Part shown: piece by piece, positions 47,825-60,082 of the stretch
Numbering within the stretch: position 1 is the stretch's first letter
Layout of the letters: every line of letters starts with the position of its first letter
Origin: Alentia gelatinosa
Taxonomy: Eukaryota; Annelida; Polychaeta; Phyllodocida; Polynoidae
NCBI GenBank assembly: GCA_950022655.1
Contig: OX465581.1
Span: 106,747,125-106,811,124 of the forward strand
Length of the DNA: 64,000 nt
Reading direction: 5' to 3'
The notes under the pieces: model-generated
What the model was told of the DNA's origin: nothing
What the model saw: the letters and a program-made list of their open reading frames with translations, nothing else
The model's database searches: none
Program-made: the position numbers and the translations under genes

Positions 47825-48240
47825 CAAACACAGCACCCCGCGATTCATTTCGTTTATTACCTTTTGGCCCCCTTTGCAATCGCATCATCTAATAACTGAT
47901 GAATAAGCCATTACGCCTGATGGAAGAAGGAACTGGTGGAGAGGGCGTATGGGTTGGAAGGGAGTAGAACAGAGAGGATGCTCTGTGTGGACGAGGTGGG
48001 GGTAGGAGGGAGGGTGATCTGGGGAGTGAACACGGAGGTCGGGGGGCCTTTGCTGATGGTATTACAGAATCTAGCTGTGTATGGCGCCCCGTGGCGCAAA
48101 ACAAGCGACCGGATTGCCGTCTGATCAAAAGTCAACCGGCCTTTGGCTGCCCCCTTCCCCTTGCCTGCAATGATCCCCCAATCTAATAACATGATATCTT
48201 TTTCATATGGCGGTGGCGGGGGTGTCGGCCATCTTTGATG
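47825..48240. other. Unique non-coding stretch with enhancer-like texture
   Basis: Includes TCGTTTATTACCTTTTGG, AATAACTGATGAATAAGCC, ATTGCCGTCTGATCAAAAGT and TCTAATAACATGATATC: mixed-composition words free of repeats, set between GC-rich blocks. No open frame of note on either strand that is not arginine- or proline-biased. Confidence 0.3.
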
Positions 48241-48547
48241 GCTGATGACGGGCCCTGATGTCTGACCGGACCGATCCATATCTGCGGGGCGTGGGGCGGG
48301 GTCGGGAATGGAGGGGTTGGGCACATGGCACACCGACCGGTCACGCAGAGGGGGGAAGGTCGGCCAGCCGAGCCGAGCTCTTCTGGGACATCTCTGTGAT
48401 CCTGGTCACGGCACCAAAAAGGCGACCGGTGCTGACCCTACACGCTTGGCCGCTGGCCAGGGTCAAACCCCGTGTCCTGGGGCCCAATGCCGATACGTCT
48501 CCGATACGAGCCGCTCGCCCCCGCGGTACGAGCTGCTCGCAGATCTG

Positions 48548-48562
48548 CCACCAGATGGCGGC
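48548..48562 (+). promoter_or_regulatory. CTCF-like motif, forward, full consensus match
   Basis: CCACCAGATGGCGGC matches CCASYAGRKGGCRSY at all 15 positions. It lies in a CpG-rich, unique-looking non-coding stretch (48380-48660). With equal base frequencies a full match is expected about 0.015 times in 128 kb of strand, more in GC-rich DNA. Confidence 0.55.
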
Positions 48563-48662
48563 GCATGCGCACAGGCAAACTCGATTGTCTTCTTTTATGG
48601 GGACACAGCGCACAGCACGACCTTTTAAAAAGGCTACTTGAAATCGATGTGGTAAGATAGGG

Positions 48663-50799
48663 AGAAACTCTTCCCTTTTTGATGTCCCTCATCCACGGCC
48701 GATAGGAATGTAGTTAGTTTTATTTCCAACAATGATGGATGGGAATAGAAACAAATATTTTAAAAAGATCTTAAAATGACAGCACAAGTAGAGCAAAACA
48801 CACATCCACTGCCGGTATCGGCAAAGCAAGACAACTAACTCAATGAGCGTGTTTTCACTACATTCAATAAGCCCTCGGCATGGTGTTATTGACTACTCCA
48901 GTGTTTATAGAAAGCGGGTGCGAATGATTCCGCCACACATCCATCTGCACATTATAGTTGAGGACCCCTATATAGGTTTTCATATTGAAAGCCTATCGCT
49001 GGAGATGGATGCGATCCTTTATTTCGTGTCAGACAGATTAGACGTGTCAGCGGCTGAGTCACGAGGTTGTGGTGTCAGTCGGCTACTGGTCTGTCAACTT
49101 GTGGTCCAACAGGGTCAGGCTGGGCGATATTGATGTCGAGGCGTTAGGGGAGACCGCCCCCCCTATCCCACCCGCCTGTCTCCCACCCCACAGACTCCAG
49201 TGCACCTCCATACAGGCAGAGGATGTGCTTGCAAACAATACTGTACCCGCAGGACTGACACAGACAGACCCACAACAAACATAGACACTTTACGAGCAAT
49301 GGTCCACAGAGCATTCAGTCAGCGCAATATCCATGGCACTGTTTCCCGTGAAATTCCATGGCGCTCTATATTTGTTTTACAAACTTGCTGCATATCATTT
49401 TTCATTCTACAACACACATTAAAATGTGTTGGTTCGTATATAAACACATGTCCATACTCTGGCAGATGGTTATTTTCAGATCACGTTATTTTCGAATTTA
49501 AAGTGTTTACTTTCGACATAAAAGGATTCTTTTCTTTGTCCTGCATCGTGGGAGAAATTATTTCAGCGGGACCAAGCTGCAGGAGATCGTTTCGTAGTGA
49601 AAAGAATACCCAGGCCCAATGTTGGATTGCGAAGAATGCCAATTGCCTCTTCTGCCTTTTTGAATCATCTGTTTGCGAATCAGCGGGGCCCATCGTTAAG
49701 GCACTTGTGTGTATTTTATGACGGGCATCTACACCACTGAAGCAACCACCCAATGTAATGGAACAGAGAAGAGGCGTTTTGTTGTGTACCCCTCCTCTTC
49801 TCATACAGGGAACACATTAAGATGGGGCTAGAAAGCGTGGTGGTGCACGAGGAGAAGGGAGAGACAGGGAGGGGGTGTGTTTCCTCGAGCTGTCGCATCA
49901 TCGATGCAGATAAATGATGTAAGTAGGCCATGCTGGTGACGGGCCGTGCCTGAAGAAAGCCGCCCGTTTAGATCTCTAAGTGGCCGCATGAAAAGATCCG
50001 GAGATGGATCCTCGACTCAACGCATTCACACCGACTTTGTAACGGAGGCAGGGCGACGTGCTGGGATCTAGGTGGTGGTTGTGGGATTTGAATCAACGAT
50101 CCTCGCAGACATCCCCATGCCCCCCTGCCGAGTCCCTCTTTCACCTGCCTCCCACAGATACACCCCAACCCTCTCACCTGAGACTGCTCCTTTTACCAGA
50201 GCCCCTTTGATGTGGGTGTAGGGGGAGAGTACGGTGGGGGTGGTGGTGGTTGCCTCCCTGGATGGTGTTCACTGGGGTACAATCCGTGCAGCGTGCAGGA
50301 GACCCGTTTTAATTACATTATATTATAGTCTTTCATTGAGTGGTGGTAGCTGTATCGCGTCCATGTAGTTTTCCACCCCTTCTCTACCCCCTGCCCTCCC
50401 GAAGCTGCCTCATTGATCCGACCGGCTGTGCAGCCCTGATGAAAGGGTTAATGATGTCGTGCCGGTCTTCGCTGATTTCGGACTCGCCCACCAGCAAACA
50501 CATGGTCACTATGTCCGATCAATTATTGACCACTCCGAAGGAGTGGGCAGCCTAGGGAAGTACTGGACATTCACTCACACTACCCTTACCCTCCATGCAC
50601 CCCCTGGATCTACTCCTTCTCCCTACCCCAACCCCCTTTACCCACCCTGCCGCCCTGTCATCCAATTACTGCTTGACTCACATTCGGTCATCGACGGGAT
50701 GACCTCTGCGACCAGCGTTGACCTTGGGCTGTGTTTCTGTTCGCTTGGCGTAAGATGTGAGGGGTGGTCGTAATGCCGGCTACCATCTGTTTCCCCGCA
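48663..50799. other. Gene-free stretch in the GC-rich domain
   Basis: Contains the longest open frame of the window (173 codons, 49200-49721, plus), which has no known domain and is expected by chance. 49560-49725 is unique-looking mixed sequence; 50160-50420 is G- and C-rich low-complexity. Confidence 0.4.
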
Positions 50800-50990
50800 G
50801 TGGTCAGCTGAAAAAAAGGCACAGAGAGGGAACAGCGCCGAGCCACATAAAAGAAACTCATTTTCTGAGTGGAAAATAAGAGCTGATTAATCCAGATTTT
50901 TATCCGCGCGCCTGCATGGTTCCACGCGTCCGAGCCACCGCATGGCGCTCTCTTCTCTCCGTAAGCACGGGTACGGCGCCCGGAGCGCAT
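50800..50990. other. Unique non-coding stretch with enhancer-like texture
   Basis: Contains TGAGTGGAAAATAAGAGC, GCTGATTAATCCAGATTT (a bicoid-class TAATCC word) and TTTATCCGCGCGCCTGCATG. No repeats, no recognised coding frame. Confidence 0.3.
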
Positions 50991-53679
50991 TGCACTCGGC
51001 CATTCTATGACATTCTATTTACTTGGACTTACACTGGTTTGCGAGGAACACAACACACCCACGTTGAGTGATAAATAATGATTATTTTCCAGAATCGTTT
51101 GTAATCTGGCGTACATGAAGTCATCCCACTCGGCGCTGTGTAAAATGACAGATTGGGGTCAGATACGCTCTCTGTTATTCATATTGCGCGGACGAGTCGC
51201 TGTATTGCGCGGCCGATGCACTCAGACGACGCCTTCAGTTGTCATATTTGACCTATTGTTATGATGAAAGCTACCGCATCCTGCAATATTTTGAAATTCT
51301 GAAAATTGCTGAATGGCACCTCCAGACCAAATGTACCAATAGAGATATTCAGTTGCTCTATTTATATGTATCATGACGCAGGGGAGGTGTGTATACGGGC
51401 TCGTCACTACATTTCGATTCATTCAATAATATACATGTAGTTAGAATGAAAATCTCCTTCTCTGTACATCATCTACACGCAGTAATATGTATCGCTTCAA
51501 ATTAGTATAGACATGTACCATTGGAAGTTAAGAACCAAATGCCATCTCGTTTTTAGAGGTTATATGCAAATGAACTTCTGTTGTGTACATGTATATAATT
51601 TGGAAACTAATAGGCTTTCGGTATTCACATTATTCGCTATTGCGATGACAGAACTCATACGACCTGGTTTAGAAGTGAAGGGGAGAAATATTCACGTCTG
51701 AATTCAGAGACAGACGCCATATACATGTGTATTATTACAGCGCCCAAATCCTCACTCTTCAACCACATGATTTTGTTGGTCTACAGACCTATTTCCACGT
51801 TGTAAATATTGTAATACCCAATAACATAGTAAGAAACAAATAGTCATTCTATTGGCATAGGTTCATTATTTCACAACAAATACAAATCATTTAACTTCAT
51901 AAATAAATTATCTCCAAGTAGGATCGAGAAAATTAATTGTTGGACAGTCTGATATATCTTTTGCAGTCGAAGTTGTAAATGGAGGGGGTGTCTGGTGGTA
52001 GAGATTTGTGTGTGGTTATCATTATGATCAATGGGGTGGTTCTAATTGACTCATATTAATTCTATATAAATGTTTCACTGTCTTGTCATTCGCACATACT
52101 CTGATTCATATTTATATATACCTTGCATTAACATGATATATACCTCGTTCATAAAGTCATCCCTTTTTCAACAATTGCTGCTGGCTATTCTAACACCATG
52201 AGACAAAAGGTTCAAAGTTTGATAGACAGTATTAGCATCTCCTGCAGATAATGCTATATAATGTATAACAATTATTACATACATTTAAGATATGATTTTC
52301 TATTTGGAGTGTAGCAATGTGTGGCAGAAAATGTACACTGAAGGAAGTATACAAGTCAATTCACAATTCATAAACAATTTCATACCCTACATTTTACTGT
52401 CACGTAGAACAACTGCAAGTGCAAAGCATGTCCATGAGTGGCTGGCTTGGCAACGGGGGCGGGGCAATGCAGGGGTAGAGGGGTTAGTGGGGTTAGTGTT
52501 TGAACATTCGTCATGTCAGTAACGAGGTACACCGGTAGAACCCTTCCAAATATTCCAATATATTCCAGCGACCCCGAAAGCCAGCGTTAGGATCGCCGCC
52601 CTCTGACGCCGGTGGCACCCCGCACAGGCGCCGTGACGTATATTTCGGGTATTTATCTTGCAAACATAGGATTTGTCGTATTAGTGAGGATTTAGCACCC
52701 ACTGAAAGGGCCAGTCGCGCTCGCGATCGATGGGACCGCACCTTGGGTGGTCTGGCCGCTATACCCACATTTGTCAGCGCTTAATGAGTTATGAATCGGT
52801 GCGGGTGGCGGAGAGGGGGTTGGCGCCCTATCCCCATTTTCCCTCTAACCCTCCTCCACACAATGCCACGTCGGACGTGCAGGGATAAAGTGGATCCGCC
52901 CCTGGTTTTACCGGTAGGCCGGCCACGTTGGCTCCTGCCTGCGGGCTAAGGGCACAGCCAGGGGGTGTAGAGAAGGGAGGAGCCCCAAAGTGCCCCACCC
53001 CGAAGGTCCCAACCCCCTGTCCACCCCTTGACTGGGCCCGGCGCTCGCCGACCCTTGATCGTCAATAATTAGCAGTCAAAGACCTCTCCACAGGCTCGTT
53101 TCGCCAGGATTGATGGACCCTGGAGTGGTGGCCACTGCGCCGATGAATAATATACGCCCCGCTCCGGGCCCCGACGGGAAGGCCCGCCCCCTGCTACTAC
53201 TCACCCACCCACACCCACTCCCCTCCCCACCCCATGGTCTGGTCATGCATTCTCTAGCAGAGCTGAGTCAGTTTTTCGGTCTCGTTGAAGTACAATACAG
53301 TGCCACTGTGCTGATAATGGTCATTGCCTTCTAGAGACCGGCCAGCAATTCATCAAGTGAAACAATTGAGTGTGCAGACACGTGCAGAATACGTTACAGG
53401 GTACGTGAGTGTTGGGTGTGTGTATATACAAGGACCCAATGGCTCATTTACGATGCCCACGCGAAACTTGCATCTGAGATGTTTATATAAGTTATAATCA
53501 GACAAACACCCACAACGCCGCCGCCATATCCAGCCTTCAGGCGCCGACCACCCCTCTCATTGTCTTATTTATTCAAAAGGGCCGGATCATCCTAATGCTT
53601 ATGGATTTATCGGCGGATCAGGTTCAGAAATTCAATTATGGAAATTCATGAGATGTTTGCGCGCCAATCTGCGGGTGTT
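50991..53679. other. AT-rich interval then GC-rich flank, no gene
   Basis: 51.0-52.4 kb is AT-rich with nothing recognised. 52.56-52.76 kb is unique-looking CpG-containing sequence, with a weak CTCF-like core on the minus strand at 52595-52609 (12 of 15). 52.8-53.3 kb is C-rich. Confidence 0.4.
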
Positions 53680-54150
53680 ATCTCGGGGTCGCGCTCCCGC
53701 TGTATGGCCTGGGCCGAGCTGCTCCGGTCCGCTCACAGTCGCTCAGAGGCGCTCATTCGGATCCTGATCCGGCACCCGCCTGGCAGGCTTACCGGGCCGC
53801 TCAAAAAGATAACGGGGGCGGGGCGGGGCCGCGTCGCGCCGATCAGGCCCCCCGTCAGATCCCCGTCCCCTATATGCATATATTCACACGTCGCACCACC
53901 GCATTCAGTCGCCGCCCTGACAGTTCCGGATCCGGTCCTCCGCGCACGCGCAAGTCAGACGCTGCTGGATCCCCACCGCCGCGATCAAGGCGTCCGCTGC
54001 GCCACCTAGTGGGCGGGCGGGCGCCACTAATGGTGTGGATTTTGTCGCTCGCCAGGGGCGCTGGTGCCTAAAGACGGGTCGGGGTGACTGCCCGTAGAGG
54101 CCCAAAGGTGGTTTAGGGGGTCGGGACGGGCGTATTGGGCGCTGATCGGC
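53680..54150. other. CpG-island-like block containing a CTCF-like motif
   Basis: CpG-rich with TATATGCATATATT near 53870 and the reverse CTCF-like motif at 53998. To the right, ATTGGCGC and TATATAA at 54212-54226 look like CCAAT and TATA boxes, but the nearest initiator-like TCAGTT (54272) is too far away (over 45 bp) for a normal core promoter. Confidence 0.45.
53998..54012 (-). promoter_or_regulatory. CTCF-like motif, reverse
   Basis: The minus strand reads CCACTAGGTGGCGCA, 14 of 15 positions of the CTCF core consensus (last base differs). It faces the forward motifs at 39594 and 48548, the orientation used by loop anchors in vertebrates. Confidence 0.5.
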
Positions 54151-54998
54151 CCACGTAAGCGCGCCTCTGTGCTGCCCGTACCCGACCATGATCACGGGGA
54201 TATGTAGCGTGATTGGCGCTATATAATGCAACACCCCCTCCCTATTCCCCTCCCTCTCTCCTCTCCTACCGTCAGTTCAGCCCTCCACATGCGCACTTAG
54301 ATTGAGGCCTGCGCGGATTGGTTCTGTAAGACTTGACTTGGTGGCGGGTCAACTTTGTCACTCACGAACAAAATCGCGTGCACGTATAGAGTCTGCACGT
54401 GCGGGACTTGTAGTGGAATCGGGAATATGAGACGGATTCAAAGTGCTGCTAACTGTCAGTGTGTTAAAGCGGTCCCCGGCTCATAGCACAGCGGCGGTGA
54501 GAGTTATAACAACGTCCCGCGAGCGTCATGCGCTGAATTCACGCACCCTACAATGCCCTCTCTAAACGGTTCTCTAATGACATCCGCTTATACTGAAGTC
54601 AAAACATGATGGAATGTGATCGCCGTAAACAAGGACAATCACGACACACCAACGGACGCCAATTATTCGCTCAATTATGATAATCGCTTCAGAAAAGGAG
54701 ATGGAGAGCACGAGAGAGAAAAGAATCAAGGGGGAGGCAGAGTATGCAGTGTAAAGAAAGGATGATTTTCACATGACCGAATAACAACTGCTTAATCTAT
54801 CGCATGCGGTGCCCGCCATATACATGTAGCTACAGAAGCGCCCTCCCTCGGGGCAATGCCAGCGGCAATTATTCCCTTCCGTGTCTGAAATTTCACCCAC
54901 TAGGTTATATGTACATGTACATGGCAGTAAAATGGTGTGATTCGGTTGTTGAGACAAGGGTGGAAGGACAGTCTGCTGGGTGGGTTGCAGGTACCCAT

Positions 54999-55278
54999 CT
55001 CATAAGATCTCACACTCTCTGAGTCCTATTCTGTACTCTCACTACGCTAAGAAATCAATTCTTAACAAACTAGGCTTAGAGCCTTGAGAATCCACTGGCC
55101 TGCCTCCCGTGCTAAAGACGTACATTAATGCAACCAAAGATTTCTATAATCTCAAAGATGCCAACTGTGTCAGTTGATTCTCAAGGCTCTAAGCCTAGTT
55201 CGTTAAGAATTCTTCTCCCATAGAGTGCAGTGAGAACCTTGTACAGATTACGACTTAAGGAGTGTGAGATCTTATGAG
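54999..55278. mobile_element. Foldback element with long arms (280 bp)
   Basis: The tips CTCATAAGATCTCACACTC and GAGTGTGAGATCTTATGAG are perfect reverse complements over 19 bases. Further in, the arms pair again strongly: TTCTTAACAAACTAGGCTTA and the adjoining GAGCCTTGAGAATC match the right arm with one mismatch over about 34 bases. Between these two blocks pairing is patchy. The unpaired centre is about 65 bp. It lies inside the GC-rich domain and is one of its few transposon-like insertions. Confidence 0.8.
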
Positions 55279-55443
55279 AGGGGTGCTGCAGGCCCGGGTT
55301 GATGGGGTATATATACAGAAGGGTGAGGATTGGCCTAGGATGGCTGCTTCAAATTGGTATGAAAAAAATATAGCGGAAAGCGTCATAGGGTCATCGTGGC
55401 CGGCTGACGGGATACGGAGTGACGGGCCTACAGGTGTGTTCAA

Positions 55444-55458
55444 AGCGCCCCCTAGTGC
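55444..55458 (-). promoter_or_regulatory. CTCF-like motif, reverse
   Basis: The minus strand reads GCACTAGGGGGCGCT, 14 of 15 consensus positions (first base differs), with the full AGGGGGCGCT core found in strong vertebrate sites. It is 1.4 kb from the other reverse motif and close to the right edge of the GC-rich domain. Confidence 0.5.
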
Positions 55459-55799
55459 CGTCAGGAGGGGTGCCGCATGGAGCCCGGCCAAGCAGTGCTA
55501 ATGAATTTACCTGGCCATTACCCCCAACCCCCTGCGTCCAGGTGCTCCTGCCGGGTCGCCTCGGTCCTTTGCTCATTTCTTGTTGGAGGTTGTGGCGTGT
55601 GAGTGCTCCCGATGAGCAGGTTAAGCGTGGCTGGGGTCTAATACCTAAATCTGCTTTGCCTGCCCAGCTCGTTGGCACCAGGGCTGGGCTGCATGTGTGG
55701 TGTTAGTGGGGAAAGGGGCAGCTTGGCGTGTTCCGCACTGCCTTTGTGTCTAATTCGGGAGAAATTAACCGTGGCTAGCGGAGAAAATCACGTCAACCG

Positions 55800-58300
55800 G
55801 ACCGTGCCACTCCCACTTTACCACTGAGTGGTGCATGCAAAGGGTGAAGTATGGAGTCCAATGTGCTCTCAGCGTGATCCACACGTCTTAGGCCTGGAAT
55901 CCGACAAATACTTGTGTAGATCCATGCATGCTTACACATGTTTTACCTAGGTTGCCAGATAGATTTATTAGGTAATTTTAGGTCCACATACCATTATAAA
56001 TGTGTTTTTAATCGTGACCCAAGATATGTCTAATTAAGAAATAGGCTATTGATCAATATACATTGTAATGTTATATTGCCGATCACCCTCATTGGAGGTC
56101 ATTGAATGACAGTTCTAGATATTTCTTTCTTCTGATCTACCTTTCAAAAATCCGATCTATATACAACTGAGGTATTCTTCAGAAAGTATGAATATAGTTT
56201 TTATTACCAATGACCGAAGGTAAGATGGTCAGCATATTCTAATCCCATATCATCTATCATATCTAGCGTTGAAGATCTATTGCAAACTGACTCAAACTCG
56301 ACTTGTTATTACTTATTAGTGATTATCCTCACATTTACGACAATTGCCCATCTACACCTTCCAAGACACACATACATACATATACACACACACTGTATGC
56401 GGTCAATTCCTCAATGCATATTGTAAAAGCCAGACAAACAAGAATCAACCGTTGACGCGGCACGAGGTTAACAATACGGGACTGTAGTAGTATAAGCCTT
56501 AGAATTGTCTGACAGCGGCCCGCACTGCCTATAACAAACACCCAATGATTATTGATTGGGATAACTGTTCATAATATTATTCAAATTATACCCTCGAATG
56601 TTGAAGTCACAGCTCTTCATATATTCATGAGAATTTGTGTCTAAACGGTCAGTGCAGTGGGTGTCCTGTGCAACATGGTCTTCAAACGGTACACATAATG
56701 CTCCCATGCAGCCTACTTATAGGGAGTCCAAACCGCAGAGAAATTAGTGGTTGGAGTGAGAGAAACCAAATTATGCGGTATTTCTTACACATTTGTCGTT
56801 CAGTTCCGCCCTCTAGGAAACCAACGATATAATCTAAATCTATCATGAACCGCCTGCACGCAACACAGCGCTTCTAGGAAAGTAATTTCCTGTGATTATT
56901 GACTGGGTTAGTAAACCACCTTTATTATGATTACTCTTTACACAATTTTGGACTCTGATTATATTTGATTCAACGTTTATTTCTGCTATAACTTGTCGAT
57001 TGGATAAGCAGTGTAAACTTCCTGAATTTAATCAATAATATTTGCCCATATAGTGTTTGACTTCTCTAATACGTGTCTGATTAACTTGGATACGGTGGAA
57101 TATTCATTTAATGATGGACTTTCCTATAGAGACAGCTCGTCGAATAGACCAATAATCACCTCATGTCAGGCATGAGGTTGATATTTTTAAACACGTATAA
57201 TCTAGGGAATGAGATTTATTATCAGTTGTAAAATTGCATTTCACATCAACCGCATATTCACATACGTATATATTTCATACGTTTGTAGACCATGTGTTGT
57301 GGGAATTTTCACCTTCATTAAAATACTTTAGTGTGTGTATCTTATTTGATTATAGCAACGAGTATCTATACCCGTTGATTATAGTCAATTCAAATGAATG
57401 ACGATTATCTCCAAAAGAAATCATGGTAGATCACTTTCAAGACGGATGCGTAAACGTTGATCGAGGTTTCAAGACGAGCTACTCATAAGATGTGGACTAC
57501 TTTATTCGGCTGACAAAAACACTAACGAAGACGGAGGTTTAAATACTTCCGCGCAACGAGCGACGCGCTCAGTGGTGTAAACAGGCCTCCTGGGGGTTGG
57601 TAGTGGGAAGAAGGTATGTGCAGTAGTCCAGGCGTGCACACAGAGGGAGGGATTGAAGCCAAGTCCTGTTGATTTATATGACTGGTGAAGTGATGGTCTC
57701 CCAGGTGTATAGCCACAACCGCCACCGTTGGGGTGACGCAGCCCGCATCTTTTTGTCAACCAGCGCCGATTAATTGGGAATTAACGAAGACGGCATGTTT
57801 CAAAATTCATCACCTTCAACCTGATTCCCACAGACTGACGTACGCAAATAAAATGGGAAAACTAATAAAGGTACCTCTTGATAGAGGTGCTATTTATAGG
57901 ATAGGCAAATTGATTTAAGCCCATCTGCGGTTTGTTGGTACGTCTTTAAGGGTTGGTCGGACGGAATGCCTATACCCCCTTAAATAATCCTTTTGATGTT
58001 TAATAATTTGCGTTTTTTTCCCTCCAGGTTTACCTGGCATTGCTGCATTTCATAATACCAGGAAATGCACTTCTGTATATCTAAATTAACACACTTCATT
58101 GAGAGATTTATTGTACGTGTCTCACATAACAACTATAACATTAATCGAAACTGTACACTTTAGATGAATGAAAACTAAACTGGAAGCTATTAATCTTAGC
58201 AGACGACATTTTGAGTAGACTTTCCCAATGTGTGTATCAGAGAAGTCAAAGTATACATAAAAAAGGCTGCTTTATGGGAAGAAATGAATAACAGCTGGAC
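55800..58300. other. AT-rich gene-free interval
   Basis: Apart from the small palindrome at 57348 nothing is recognised on either strand. Confidence 0.5.
57348..57384. repeat. Small palindrome between 8-bp direct repeats, copy 2
   Basis: The core CAACGAGTATCTATACCCGT(T) is flanked on both sides by GATTATAG in direct orientation. The core matches that at 12103-12121, while the flanking octamer has changed from GGTTATCG. This is the pattern expected if each copy sits in its own duplicated site, though the octamers are themselves similar. Confidence 0.5.
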
Positions 58301-60060
58301 ATCGTGTAGATAGCGCCACATATACACAGAGGCGGCTGGGGTTGGCCAGGGGCCGAGAGGCTGAGAGGAACCCGGTCTCGAGGGTGGGGGGGGGGGGGGG
58401 GAGGGGGAGTATAAGAGGTGGGTCAGAGGAGGCGGACATGAGTTGGCGGCGGTAGGCAGTAGACACGCCAGTAAATCACGACACCTGATGTCAGTTGGCG
58501 ATACCTCGGACCACGCCCAACATTGTCCTCCAGCATGCAGGTAGCCACACCGACCAGTGAACAGGTATACTGTATCCGCACAGGTGGGGTTTCCCACGCC
58601 GCCGCTGACCGCTCAGTCCTCTGGGGGTGCCGTCCGGGTGGGCTATGTTCCAAAGTATACTTTGACCACTCCCACTCTGACAGGCCTGACAACAAGGTAG
58701 ATTACTCATAGAGGTGACGCAAAGTTCATGTTTAAAGTAGTTGTTTACCTGTGGTTTCTGTACAGTTAGAAACTACACAATTTCTAATCACGGTATTCCA
58801 TGATAGATATAATACATTAAACTCACTTATTAATTCCCACTTATAAGTTCCCCATTCCACCCCAACCTAGCCGCCATATCTATATAACACCAATGATTTC
58901 AAATACGTCTACCCTGTACTTTTCTCTAAAGGGAGTGGGAAAAAAAGATACGAGGATAAATCTTTCAGTGAGGGTAATGGGCCAAACGGTCGCATATGAT
59001 TTCACGGCCATGGTTTGAGCGACGGCTCTCTGTTTGAAGGGTTCACACGTGCGGCGGCCGCTAGGGGGATCCCGGGGCGCACTGGTGGCCGGCGCCCTTC
59101 CATATTAACACCTCTGTCGGGCGTGGAACCAGCGGGTGAGCAGTCACTCTGTGCAATCATTGGAGGACAGGCGCCTGAGGGCAAAACCTTTTCACGGCGT
59201 AGGCCGCGGTTAAGAATTCAAAGATGATATTGATAAATTGATCTGCTCCAAGCGGGAGCTGCTCATTTGGCACGTGAAGGCTCAGTGTACCCCCTCCTCC
59301 AACTCTCATGCCTCCGCTCGTCTCCCTTCCAGTACCCAGCCCCCGTTCCCCAACCTTTCCCGGAATCGATGGTGCACATCAGGCTCAGTGCTGTAAACAT
59401 TCATCATATATAGATCAGTGATCGACAAATTCCTGCAAGGTGCCAGCCAGACCCCAACCTTCAAATTGTCTTAAATTGGAACATCGTCGGACGTCGAGCC
59501 AGAGCTGGGGACGGGGGCGGACGGCGCGGTCAGCCGGGGCGGTCAGCAGACAGGCCCGGGCCGCCGTCCCACCGTGTCACGGGGTCAACGGCCCCTGTCA
59601 AGTCGCGTCCCGCCAAATTTACTTCGATTTCCGATGGGATGGGCGGGGTGAGGGTGGGCCGGCTACTGCGGTCGCCGCAGAGACTTACAGGAGGTTGGGG
59701 GTGTCTGCTCTGCGTCTGTATGGGAGGCGGAGAGAGGGGGGAGTGGGGGAGTTTAGCCGAGGCTTCCTTCCTCCAGTGTCCGTGACCTGGAGGCGCCAGG
59801 GTGATGTGTGAAGTTGGGGGTGGTGTCATGCCGCCCACTGTCGTCTTATTGCAGTGACGATGTCCTCTATTTTCTAGTGCAATGTACAATACAAGATGGA
59901 GCGGTTTTGCTACATTGGAGGTAAGATTGTGCCATCTATATTTTAAGGGGTACACGTTTCTCTCGTCTACTCCTTCACAGTTGGGTACTATTATGGCGCC
60001 AACAGAGTAAATTCGGGGCTTTAGTTCGCGATAGTATCTATACATACATTAAGACGTTAA
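58300..60060. other. GC-rich gene-free interval
   Basis: Includes a CpG-rich patch with GCGGCCGC at 59053 and another at 59500-59700. The 171-codon minus-strand open frame (59530-60045) has no domain or compositional sign of being a gene. Confidence 0.4.
58386..58401. repeat. Poly-G tract (16)
   Basis: Uninterrupted run of 16 G followed by GAGGGGGAG. Confidence 0.95.
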
Positions 60061-60082
60061 CTTTGAAGATCTTCTACTTACT

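Noticed and set aside
49200..49721. Longest open frame of the window (173 codons, plus strand)
   Set aside because: A stop-free run of this length from a Met is expected about once by chance in 64 kb on both strands. It has no domain, no repeats and no start context that I recognise.
54212..54277. CCAAT, TATATAA and initiator-like TCAGTT in a row
   Set aside because: The spacing between TATA and the initiator exceeds 45 bp, whereas about 30 bp is normal. Each word is common by chance.
59530..60045. 171-codon open frame on the minus strand
   Set aside because: Lies in GC-rich DNA where stops are rare. Proline- and serine-rich without motifs; antisense frames over the same place are equally open.
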